From: CAZXCQ01 sp964639275
GTDB taxonomy: Bacteria > Desulfobacterota > DSM-4660 > Desulfatiglandales > Desulfatiglandaceae
Direction of reading: 5' to 3'
Length of the DNA: 7,490 nucleotides
Assembly (NCBI GenBank): GCA_964639275.1
Contig: CAZXCQ010000303.1
Span: 1-7,490, forward strand
Made by a program: the position numbers and the translations under genes. The notes under the pieces are model-generated. The model was given only the letters and a program-made list of their open reading frames with translations, searched no databases and was not told the origin of the DNA. Each line of letters opens with the position of its first letter. The first letter of the stretch is position 1. Positions 1 to 6,008 of the stretch are shown piece by piece.

Positions 1-16
1 TTAATCGGAGAGAGTT

Positions 17-1054
17 ATGGAAAAGAATATGGCTGTTTTGGGCACGGGTGCCATCGGGAGCAGCGTGGGTGCGGATCTCACCAGGGCGGGGCACCATGTG
101 CTGCTGATTGACCAGTGGGCTGCCCATGTGGAGGCCATGAAGGCCAGGGGATTGCGGGTTACAATGCCTGATAAGGAATTGCATACACCGGTGCGGGCGG
201 TTCACCTCAGCGAGGTCTGCACAGTAAATCACCAGTTTGACATCGTCTTTCTTACGGCAAAGTCCTATGACAGTTGCTGGATGGCCGAGTTTATCAAGCC
301 GTATTTAAGACCGGATGGCGTGCTGGTCTCTTTGCAGAATAGCCTCAATGATGAGTGGATCGCACCCATCATTGGCTATAACAGGGATATCGGTGCCGTG
401 GTTGAGCTCTCCGCCGAGGTCTTTGAACCGGGTATGGTCAAACGAAATACCGGTCACGCGGGCACCTGGTTCGCCCTCGGCGAACTCCACGGTAGGGTGA
501 CCCCCCGTGTTGAGGAACTGGCCAAAATCCTTAGCGCAGTTGGTAAGACCGAAACCACCACAAACATATGGGGTGCCAAATGGACCAAGTTGATCGCCAA
601 CTGCATGTTGCAGGCGCCCATTGGCATCCTCGGGCTCTATGAATGGGAGGCAACACAGATCCCCAAGGTATTTGAATTTTGCATCAAGCTGGGGAGAGAG
701 GCCACGACAGTGGGTACGGCCCTGGGCTACAGGATAGAAGCCATATATAGTCTCAGCCCGGAGGAATTTATCGGCTCAACCGATGAGGTGCTGGAAAAGA
801 ATCTGAAGACACTCGTTACCCATATTGGCAAGGAGGCCCGCAATTCGGTCCTTCAAGATCACCTCAAGGGGCGGTACAGCGAGGTGGACCTCCTCAACGG
901 CCTTATCGTAGAGAAAGGAAAAGAGGCCAAGATCCCCACACCCCTTAATGAGGCTGTGACCGCGGTGACCCGCCAGATCCAGGATGGGACACTGAGACCT
1001 GAGCGTTCCAATATCACCATACTCGAGGAATTGTTAGCCGCGCACGCACCGTAA
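17..1054 (+). CDS. Ketopantoate reductase family (ApbA/PanE-like) NAD(P)-dependent dehydrogenase
   Basis: This is a 345-residue cytoplasmic dehydrogenase of the 2-dehydropantoate 2-reductase fold. An N-terminal Rossmann domain carries the dinucleotide loop GTGAIG at residues 9-14, and a QNS at 107-109 sits where the family has QNG. The all-helical C-terminal domain has K191 and N195 in a KLIAN motif, matching the catalytic Lys-x3-Asn of E. coli PanE, and S277 and E289, which keep the 12-residue spacing of the PanE substrate-binding Ser and Glu. A second Asn expected four residues after N195 is Q199. The protein is somewhat longer than typical PanE (about 300). No pantothenate gene is nearby, so I infer reduction or oxidation of another branched 2-keto/2-hydroxy acid rather than vitamin synthesis. 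The start at 17 has GGAGAG at 7-12, a rather short spacing. An ATG at 29 is possible but would leave only four residues before the glycine loop. Genes of the same operon may lie upstream, outside the window. Confidence 0.88.
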   Translation: MEKNMAVLGTGAIGSSVGADLTRAGHHVLLIDQWAAHVEAMKARGLRVTMPDKELHTPVRAVHLSEVCTVNHQFDIVFLTAKSYDSCWMAEFIKPYLRPDGVLVSLQNSLNDEWIAPIIGYNRDIGAVVELSAEVFEPGMVKRNTGHAGTWFALGELHGRVTPRVEELAKILSAVGKTETTTNIWGAKWTKLIANCMLQAPIGILGLYEWEATQIPKVFEFCIKLGREATTVGTALGYRIEAIYSLSPEEFIGSTDEVLEKNLKTLVTHIGKEARNSVLQDHLKGRYSEVDLLNGLIVEKGKEAKIPTPLNEAVTAVTRQIQDGTLRPERSNITILEELLAAHAP

Positions 1055-1069
1055 AAAGCCCCGGCTTTT
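1054..1069 (+). terminator. Terminator-like hairpin at the end of the ketopantoate-reductase-like gene
   Basis: AAAAGC (1054-1059) and GCTTTT (1064-1069) form a 6-bp stem around the loop CCCG. The left arm starts on the last base of the stop codon. The T run belongs to the stem and is short, so this is a weak intrinsic terminator candidate. It would separate this gene from the downstream regulator. Confidence 0.4.
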
Positions 1070-1268
1070 ACCCCCTGCCAAAGCCCCATGCCCGCATGAC
1101 CAGCAAAACATGCCTGTTTTATGAACGCCACTTCAACTCGGGTCTTGATTGGCCCGGGTGCCAACTTCAAAGACCGTTTCTTTCCCCCATTAGATCTTAT
1201 TAGAGCACCAATTCTTGCGCCATTTCCGGCTTCACTCTGGAAAAACAAGGATTAGGGCATAATTTTGC
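1070..1268. other. Noncoding gap before the regulator promoter
   Basis: I see no gene here on either strand. Open frames on the minus strand run antisense into the upstream gene and look like no known family. There is a CCCGGG palindrome near 1153-1158 but no convincing RNA gene. The regulator's promoter follows directly. Confidence 0.5.
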
Positions 1269-1298
1269 TTGACAAATGACGATATAGTCGATCATATA
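1269..1298 (+). promoter_or_regulatory. Sigma-70-like promoter upstream of the GntR/FCD regulator
   Basis: A perfect TTGACA lies at 1269-1274. With an 18-base spacer, the -10 would fall on CATATA (1293-1298), which is a poor match; with 17 it would be TCATAT. The region is AT-rich. The -10 overlaps the operator-like repeats, which fits repression by steric block. The leader to the ATG at 1393 would be about 85-90 bases. Confidence 0.5.
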
Positions 1299-1313
1299 TA
1301 GTCGACTTTATAT
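1282..1313. promoter_or_regulatory. Operator-like direct repeat and palindrome, candidate autoregulatory site
   Basis: ATATAGTCGA occurs twice, at 1282-1291 and 1296-1305, exactly 14 bases apart. The second copy lies in a 20-bp palindrome (1294-1313) centred on GTCGAC, with a single mismatched pair. FCD-type GntR regulators commonly bind short palindromes with a GT-Nx-AC core (family knowledge), and GTCGAC fits. The position over the -10 region just upstream of such a regulator suggests autoregulation. I found no clear second copy upstream of the cupin gene. Confidence 0.5.
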
Positions 1314-1392
1314 CCGTTCAGAATTCATTTCCCATCTCCACCAAAAAACAGTGCGGAGGCATTTCTTTAGGATTGAAGAGAGATAATCCCAA

Positions 1393-2061
1393 ATGGAGCA
1401 ATTACTTAGAGAGCATCCCAACCTATCGGACAGGATCTTTGAGATTATTGAAAAAGAGATCCTGACCGGGTCGATCAGACCCGGGGAGAGAATTGTCGAA
1501 ACCGAGCTTGCAAAAAGCCTGGGCATAAGCAAGTCCCCTGTGAGAGAGGCCCTGAAGAAACTGGAAGGTGAAGGGATCGTTCAGCTCGAGCCAAGGAAGG
1601 GCTACATCGTAAAAAGGATAGATCGCAAGGGTATCGAGGACTTCTTTGAGGTCATGTTTATTATCGAACTGGCAGCAGCAAGATTGTCGCTCAAAAAGAA
1701 GAGTAAAGCGGTCTACGACAAAATCGATGATATTTTAGACGATATGAGGCGTCATTTACAGAAAAAAGACTACGATTCCTATCTCTTGTCAAATCGTCAG
1801 TTTCATACGCTGTTTTACACCTTGGCGGACAATGAATGGATCACCAAGATTTCACAAATCCTTTTTAAACAGGCGGATATGCTTCGCTCCCTTTCCCTTT
1901 ATTCCAGAGACCGCTTCTCACGCTCGCTGGAGGAACATATGGCCATTGCCGACGGATACAAAAAGGGTAATGAAGGACTCCTGGAGAAGGCAGTCAAAAA
2001 CCACCTCGTCATGTTCAAAAACAATATTGTGGAATCTAATTTTTTGGTTGAGGACCGGTGA
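1393..2061 (+). CDS. GntR family transcriptional regulator, FCD (FadR) subfamily
   Basis: This 222-residue regulator has the length and layout of FCD-type GntR proteins. An N-terminal winged helix-turn-helix spans about residues 11-76, with the signature GERIVETELAKSLGISKSPV at about 31-50 followed by REALKKLEGEGIV and the wing KGYIV. An all-helical C-terminal FCD ligand domain spans about 80-215. FCD domains usually bind a metal through Asp-x3-His plus two later His. Here H138, H182 and H204 are present, but the Asp position is N134. Such regulators sense small carboxylic acids (family knowledge), which suits the downstream hydroxy-acid-type oxidoreductases. The ribosome site before the ATG is weak (GAGAGA near 1377-1382). 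It is separated from the cupin gene by 518 bases, so control of that set is inferred from proximity. A promoter and operator-like repeat lie upstream. Confidence 0.92.
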   Translation: MEQLLREHPNLSDRIFEIIEKEILTGSIRPGERIVETELAKSLGISKSPVREALKKLEGEGIVQLEPRKGYIVKRIDRKGIEDFFEVMFIIELAAARLSLKKKSKAVYDKIDDILDDMRRHLQKKDYDSYLLSNRQFHTLFYTLADNEWITKISQILFKQADMLRSLSLYSRDRFSRSLEEHMAIADGYKKGNEGLLEKAVKNHLVMFKNNIVESNFLVEDR

Positions 2062-2131
2062 TCTCATTTTTGTCAATTTGGCTTTATTCAAAATTAATCG
2101 TTTCGTAACACTTTGGCCTTTTGAAACCCGG

Positions 2132-2171
2132 GGTATGGGGATTCGGAACCCCCATTCCCCTGTTCCATACC
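2132..2171. repeat. Inverted repeat downstream of the regulator gene
   Basis: GGTATGG (2132-2138) pairs with CCATACC (2165-2171), with two further G-T pairs inside. The loop is rich in G and C runs and allows alternative pairings of GGGGA with TCCCC. No T run follows, so it is not a classical intrinsic terminator. It may still block transcription or be a degraded palindromic repeat. Confidence 0.45.
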
Positions 2172-2284
2172 AATTTTGCAGAAAGCTAAACCCCGATGTT
2201 GCATTGGGATTCACCCGATTCGATGCAATACGCTAATATACAAGCACCAAACTGGATATCTTACTTGAGAGTCCAAAGTTCTTT

Positions 2285-2452
2285 CGTCATGCCGGACTTG
2301 ATCCGGCATCCAGAACATTTAACCTATTGAAACGATACTGGATTCCGGCCCATCGACCATGAGCGACTCGACATGAGCAGTTCGGCCCTGAGCTCACTGC
2401 CGATGAGCTCGTCGACATGTCTCAGAGCCGAATGGCTTTCGCCGGAATGACG
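2285..2452. repeat. Dispersed palindromic repeat element, composite
   Basis: The ends are inverted copies: CGTCATGCCGGA (2285-2296) and the complement of the right end (2441-2452) agree at 10 of 12 positions. The left part contains a perfect hairpin GCCGGA/TCCGGC (2291-2307). CTGGATTCCGGC (2338-2349) pairs with GCCGGAAT (2441-2448) across an intervening segment. The wording CGTCATGCCGG...CTGGATTCCGG...GCCGGAATGACG resembles a widespread intergenic palindromic repeat of environmental proteobacteria; that recognition is from memory. It has no ORF. Confidence 0.6.
2350..2436. repeat. Second repeat unit nested inside the palindromic element
   Basis: This segment separates two halves (ending 2349, resuming near 2437) that would join as an uninterrupted hairpin. 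GGC stands at both junctions (2347-2349 and 2434-2436), a possible short target duplication. Inside are GAGCTCA/TGAGCTC as a 7-bp stem (2390-2396, 2404-2410), a direct repeat TCGACATG (2368-2375 and 2412-2419) and three copies of ATGAGC. Boundaries are uncertain by a few bases. Confidence 0.45.
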
Positions 2453-2579
2453 TCATGGAATTTGTGCATCTAATAATATCAATACATTAGGAGAACTTTG
2501 GACTGTGGAGATATCTTACAAAAACCACGGATATTTTTTTGCACCATCGGGGTAAACCGATACGAAAGGAGGAATTCTT

Positions 2580-3029
2580 ATGGGTAAATACAGGGTCTCT
2601 GTAGACGACGTTAAACCCGCCCCTGCGGCAAAGAGTGAAATAGGCTTTGCCAACATGGATATAAGGTTTCTCATCACCGACAAAATGTCCGGCGCCGAAC
2701 AGCTCTCCCTTTTTCGGACTGTCTTTCCACCGGGTTTTTCGGCGCACCAGAAGCATTTTCATGTTGATATCGAGGAGGTCATATTCGGTATCCGGGGACG
2801 CGGTGCCGTTGGAATGGAACACCCCGACGGCAAAATAGAGGAATATGAAATCTCACCCGGAGTGGCCATCTTTATTCCCAAGAGTTACGTCCACTGGTTT
2901 CGCAACCTGGATCCGGATCAGGAAGTTGAAATCTGTGGTGTCTATTCGGCGCCAAATGCGGGGGATTATAAATCTGAAGACTATAAGTATTTGGGAGAAA
3001 TAACGGAAGAGGATAAAAAACTGAAGTAA
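2580..3029 (+). CDS. Small single-domain cupin protein
   Basis: This 149-residue cytoplasmic protein has one cupin beta-barrel. Cupin motif 1 is seen as H59-x-H61-x3-E65 followed by the glycines of GIRGRG (70-75). Motif 2 is G94 ... P100 ... H105 ... N109. The metal set of three His and one Glu is therefore complete, and a bound Fe, Mn, Zn or Ni ion is expected. The family includes dioxygenases, isomerases, sugar or acid binders and the small DMSP lyases, so the reaction cannot be told from sequence alone. The start is well supported by AAAGGAGG seven bases upstream. It is followed after 37 bases by the M24-fold gene on the same strand, so the two are probably co-transcribed and act on the same compound. 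The C-terminus is charged (EEDKKLK). No signal peptide is visible. Confidence 0.85.
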   Translation: MGKYRVSVDDVKPAPAAKSEIGFANMDIRFLITDKMSGAEQLSLFRTVFPPGFSAHQKHFHVDIEEVIFGIRGRGAVGMEHPDGKIEEYEISPGVAIFIPKSYVHWFRNLDPDQEVEICGVYSAPNAGDYKSEDYKYLGEITEEDKKLK

Positions 3030-3066
3030 GGTGTTACCCAAAATCAGATAGAAAGGAGAGGGCGAA

Positions 3067-4371
3067 ATGAGTAATGCAGAAGAGATTGAAATCAGGAGGT
3101 CAGGACTTGATCATTCCTATATCAAGCATCCGCATCACTATGACCCGAGACGTCTTTACAGCATGTCCGGGGCAGATTGGGAGTCAAGGATCAGTTTTGA
3201 TCGGATGCGGCAGGAACGGCTCGCAAGGGCCAAGGAGGCCATGGAAAACCATGACCTGGGGGCTATGGTCCTGTACCACGGTGCCAATGTCAGATATGTC
3301 ACCGGGGTATATCAGGGTATGTGGAAATACAGTATTTTTATCCGATACGCGGTTTTGTGTCGGGACAGCGAGCCGGTCCTGTTTGAGACTGTTGGCTCGG
3401 ACATGGAGGCGGCCAAGCTTAACTGCCCGTGGATGTATGACAGGGTCAAACCGGCAATAACGTGGACATGGTCCGAGGGGGCAACCGAACGGCAGGTCAA
3501 GAATATGGTCTCTGGTGTTGTTGATGTCCTAAAGGAAAAAAAGGTCTTCGGAGAAAGAGTGGGCGTTGACATTATGGATATGTGGGTCCACGCAGCGTTT
3601 GAAGAGGCAGGGGTAAAGCTCGTAAATGCCTGGCCGGCCGTCTCTGAGGCCCGGTTAATCAAGACAGTGGATGAGCTTGAGTGCTGCAAATATTCGGCGG
3701 CCATTGCCGACTCCTGCCTGGATCTGATCCGAAATGAGTGGCTCAAGCGGCCAGGCATTACAGAAAGTCAATTGGCAGGAAACATTATGAAATTCTTTAC
3801 CGACCAAGGCTTTGAAGAGGGTCAGGCCTTTTGCGTTGCATCGGGTGGTAATACCAACCCCTATCGAAGGTGGTGGTCGGACAAACCGATCCGAAAGGGG
3901 GATTTGGTGATCACAGACATTGGCGGCAGGGGCCCCGGTGGCGGTTATTACGCGGATGTCACCCGAACCCACATTTGCGGCGATGTGGCACCCACACCGG
4001 AACAAAAGAGACTCTACAAAGAGACAATGGACTCCATGAATGCCGCCATATCAGAGGCATGGCCAGGAAAGACAACGGCTGATGCGGCCAGGCACTTTCC
4101 GGAGTACGACGATGATATTTACAAGACCTGCAGCCTGTTTCAATTTGGACACAGTATCGGTTTGACCCTCTATGAAGGGATGTGGATTTCGAGGGGATTC
4201 TCGTTTGATTTCCCCGCGGAGTTCAAACAGAATATGTATATGGCCCTCGAGACTTACAGCGGTAAGCCGGGGTTGGAGCAGGCGGTCAGGCTGGAGCAGG
4301 ATGTGGTCATAACGGACAAGGGGCCGGTGTTGTTTACCCTGTATCCATTTGATGAGAGATTCCTGGACTAA
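3067..4371 (+). CDS. M24-fold (pita-bread) metallohydrolase/lyase, creatinase/prolidase/DddP-like
   Basis: This 434-residue protein has the two-domain layout of creatinase and prolidase: an N-terminal creatinase-like domain (about 40-195) and a C-terminal M24 domain (about 205-425). All five canonical M24 metal ligands can be placed: D284, D297 (13 apart, two more than the usual 11), H362, E395 and E410. Two further histidines typical of Xaa-Pro peptidases are not seen. The GHxxGLxxHE motif reads GHSIGLTLYE, so Y369 takes the His place, and the region about 17 residues before D284 reads NPYRRWW with no His. I therefore doubt a peptidase role. The layout, the TNPY segment and the C-terminal LYPFDERFLD recall the DMSP lyase DddP, compared from memory, but an extra Asp of DddP just before the first metal ligand seems absent (I282). 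The start has AAGGAG eight bases upstream. It lies between the cupin and flavoprotein genes. No signal peptide is visible. The fold is confident; the substrate is unknown. Confidence 0.85.
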   Translation: MSNAEEIEIRRSGLDHSYIKHPHHYDPRRLYSMSGADWESRISFDRMRQERLARAKEAMENHDLGAMVLYHGANVRYVTGVYQGMWKYSIFIRYAVLCRDSEPVLFETVGSDMEAAKLNCPWMYDRVKPAITWTWSEGATERQVKNMVSGVVDVLKEKKVFGERVGVDIMDMWVHAAFEEAGVKLVNAWPAVSEARLIKTVDELECCKYSAAIADSCLDLIRNEWLKRPGITESQLAGNIMKFFTDQGFEEGQAFCVASGGNTNPYRRWWSDKPIRKGDLVITDIGGRGPGGGYYADVTRTHICGDVAPTPEQKRLYKETMDSMNAAISEAWPGKTTADAARHFPEYDDDIYKTCSLFQFGHSIGLTLYEGMWISRGFSFDFPAEFKQNMYMALETYSGKPGLEQAVRLEQDVVITDKGPVLFTLYPFDERFLD

Positions 4372-4415
4372 GTGCTTCGTCTCATAGATTCGGTGACATA
4401 TTTCTCACTCAAAGC

Positions 4416-4435
4416 GTGTTCAGGTGTGTTCAGGT
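4416..4435. repeat. Tandem duplication of a 10-base unit
   Basis: GTGTTCAGGT is repeated twice without a spacer (4416-4425 and 4426-4435). This looks like a small replication-slippage duplication in noncoding DNA. Confidence 0.8.
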
Positions 4436-4444
4436 GCCGTATTT

Positions 4445-4456
4445 CTGGATTCCGGC
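4445..4456. repeat. Fragment of the palindromic repeat
   Basis: CTGGATTCCGGC is identical to 2338-2349 and is followed by CTTT, as in the usual right-hand half of that repeat. No matching complementary arm follows, so this is probably a decayed remnant. Confidence 0.45.
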
Positions 4457-4580
4457 TTTGGTATCCCTTCCGACCGGATCTTCGACAGATCGAAAAGGTT
4501 TTACAGGAGGAGTCAATTTAGCTTTTTTCAAAATCGGTACTTGGAAAGGGAAATGGGGAAAAACCAAAAGTGTTACAATT

Positions 4581-4586
4581 AGGAGG
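4581..4586 (+). promoter_or_regulatory. Ribosome binding site that sets the flavoprotein start
   Basis: AGGAGG lies nine bases before the ATG at 4596. The frame stays open upstream to a GTG at 4416, but those 60 extra residues resemble no part of the GlcD family and cover repeat DNA, so 4596 is the likely start. Confidence 0.88.
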
Positions 4587-4595
4587 TTAACCCTT

Positions 4596-6008
4596 ATGGA
4601 AGTAAACCTGGAGCAGTTGACCCGAGAGCTAAAAGGCATCGTTGGCGAGGATCATATATATGGGGATCTTTTTGAAAGGATAAACTATGCGGAGACCTCA
4701 TTGCCTTATGATCTTGAAGACAAGGATCTCCCCGACATTGTGGTTCAACCTGCCGGTGCCGAGGAGATATCCAGGGTCTTGAAGTGCGCCAACAAACACA
4801 AGGTCCCGGTGACGACCTATGGCTCGGGCACCTCTCTTATTTTTGGTACAAGGCCAAAACACAGGGGGATAACCCTGAGTACCGAACGGTTGGATTTTCT
4901 TGATATCAATGAAGACTACCAGTGGTTTGAGTGTGGTGCCGGGGTAAAGACCGGCCATGCCACGAATGAACTCGGAAAACGGGGCTATTTTCTTCCAATC
5001 CAAACCCAGGCGAGTTCCACCATTGGAGGAGCCGTGAGTGTAAACACCCTTGGGCATTTGACAGACAACATCTTTGGCAGACCCATAAACAATGTCTTGG
5101 GGCTTGAAATTGTATTGCCCACAGGGGAAATCATCCAGACAGGGTCTAAGTGTCTCAGACGTGCAGCAGGGTGGGATCTGTCCCGGGTCTTTATCGGCGC
5201 TGAAGGAGTTCTGGGAATAATTACGAGGGTCAGGATGGTCCTCCATCCCACACCGGAAACCGTTGATGCCGTCGCTTTTTTCAAAAAGACCGAGGAAATC
5301 GGCAAGGCCATTGGGCTTATGTACAGAAATAGATTACCCCTTCCTCTGGATGGAGAATTTGTGGGTGAAAAGGCCTGTAAGGTGGGTTACGAGGCCTATG
5401 GCCTTGATTTTCCCGAAGGCGCCATGGCCATTACCCGATCAATGGGCAGAAGCAGGGAAGAGGCCAGAAAAAATGCAGGGGAGATGGTCGGACTGTTCAA
5501 AAGCGCGGGGGCCACAGAGGCATTTATCCTGGAGGATGAAAAGATCAAGGAACAGGTCTGGGGGGTCAGGGCAAATGCCATGCGTTGGGGACAAGAGAAA
5601 GGTCTCAAGGGTTACCTGGCCATTGAGGTAAATCCGCCCCTTCCCCTTCTATCAGAGGCGATGGCGGAGCTTGATCACATCACCGAGGGCCGGGATGACC
5701 TGATTGGGCAGACCGAGTCCTATCTGTATGGTCATGTGGGCTCGGATTCCCTTCACTGTCTCTTTGCGTTTCCGTATAGCTGGTCGACCGAAAAAATGAA
5801 ACAGGTGGTGGATGAAATCTGGGGCCTCGAAAAGGAACTCAATCTAAAATACGATGGTGTGGGCGGTGACTGGGGACAGCTCCCACACCGTGTCCCTTTT
5901 TATCGGGAAAAATACGGCGAGACCAGTTACGAAATAATCAAGAAGATAAAGCGGCTCTTTGATCCTGCAAATATCCTCAATCGTGGAAATGTGGAAGGGG
6001 AAGTATGA
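4596..6008 (+). CDS. FAD-binding oxidoreductase, GlcD / D-2-hydroxyacid dehydrogenase-like
   Basis: This 470-residue flavoprotein subunit is the usual size for GlcD-type enzymes. An N-terminal PCMH-type FAD domain (about 35-230) contains the pyrophosphate loop YGSGTS at 75-80, a TIGGAVSVN segment and GWDLSRVFIGAEGVLGIIT, the family's (S/A)EG-LGIIT signature. The C-terminal FAD-linked oxidase cap domain ends in FDPANILNRGN, the usual family ending. In metal-dependent relatives (D-2-hydroxyglutarate and D-lactate dehydrogenases) two His in GHVGDGNLH and the Glu of an EHG motif bind metal. Here the His pair is kept (H380, H387 in GHVGSDSLH), but the later motif reads GGDWGQ, with D425 and W426 in place of Glu-His. 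That suggests an altered metal site and substrate. The last four bases (ATGA) overlap the Fe-S gene, implying translational coupling and a shared complex. Probable reaction: oxidation of a 2-hydroxy acid or similar alcohol. No transmembrane segment is visible. Confidence 0.9.
   Translation: MEVNLEQLTRELKGIVGEDHIYGDLFERINYAETSLPYDLEDKDLPDIVVQPAGAEEISRVLKCANKHKVPVTTYGSGTSLIFGTRPKHRGITLSTERLDFLDINEDYQWFECGAGVKTGHATNELGKRGYFLPIQTQASSTIGGAVSVNTLGHLTDNIFGRPINNVLGLEIVLPTGEIIQTGSKCLRRAAGWDLSRVFIGAEGVLGIITRVRMVLHPTPETVDAVAFFKKTEEIGKAIGLMYRNRLPLPLDGEFVGEKACKVGYEAYGLDFPEGAMAITRSMGRSREEARKNAGEMVGLFKSAGATEAFILEDEKIKEQVWGVRANAMRWGQEKGLKGYLAIEVNPPLPLLSEAMAELDHITEGRDDLIGQTESYLYGHVGSDSLHCLFAFPYSWSTEKMKQVVDEIWGLEKELNLKYDGVGGDWGQLPHRVPFYREKYGETSYEIIKKIKRLFDPANILNRGNVEGEV

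Larger units (their letters stand above)
2062..2579. other. 518-base intergenic region with repeats and leader, no gene
   Basis: No convincing coding frame is present on either strand. From left to right it holds an AT-rich stretch, an inverted repeat at 2132-2171, a small hairpin with arms TTGCAT (2199-2204) and ATGCAA (2223-2228), a composite palindromic repeat at 2285-2452, and the leader of the cupin gene. In the leader, a T run (2534-2540) follows a weak stem ATATC/GATAT, and a 5-bp hairpin ATCGG/CCGAT (2546-2561) ends four bases before the Shine-Dalgarno AAAGGAGG (2565-2572). I could not identify a confident promoter for the cupin gene. Confidence 0.6.
4372..4595. other. 224-base gap between the M24-like and flavoprotein genes
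   Basis: No gene is supported here. It holds a tandem 10-base duplication, a fragment of the palindromic repeat also found at 2338-2349, and an orphan AGGAGG (4505-4510) without a start codon at a suitable distance. The gap is larger than the others in the set, so a separate promoter is possible, but I see no clear one. Confidence 0.5.

Noticed and set aside
859..1248. Minus-strand open frame of 129 codons over the end of the first gene
   Set aside because: It is antisense to a clear family gene for about half its length, has no recognisable domain and low-complexity composition; it is a shadow frame.
3067..4371. Calling the M24-fold gene a DMSP lyase (dddP), helped by a cupin next door
   Set aside because: General layout and a few segments are similar from memory, but the extra Asp of DddP before the first metal ligand appears to be absent, and I cannot run an alignment. 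Kept only as an alternative.
4505..4510. Strong Shine-Dalgarno AGGAGG suggesting a small gene after 4510
   Set aside because: No ATG, GTG or TTG follows at a suitable distance and no open frame with protein-like character starts there.
4416..4595. N-terminal extension of the flavoprotein to a GTG at 4416
   Set aside because: The 60 extra residues match no part of the family, overlap a tandem duplication and a repeat fragment, and AGGAGG at 4581 clearly serves the ATG at 4596.
4698..5246. Minus-strand open frame of 182 codons inside the flavoprotein gene
   Set aside because: It lies wholly opposite conserved FAD-domain coding sequence and has no family features.
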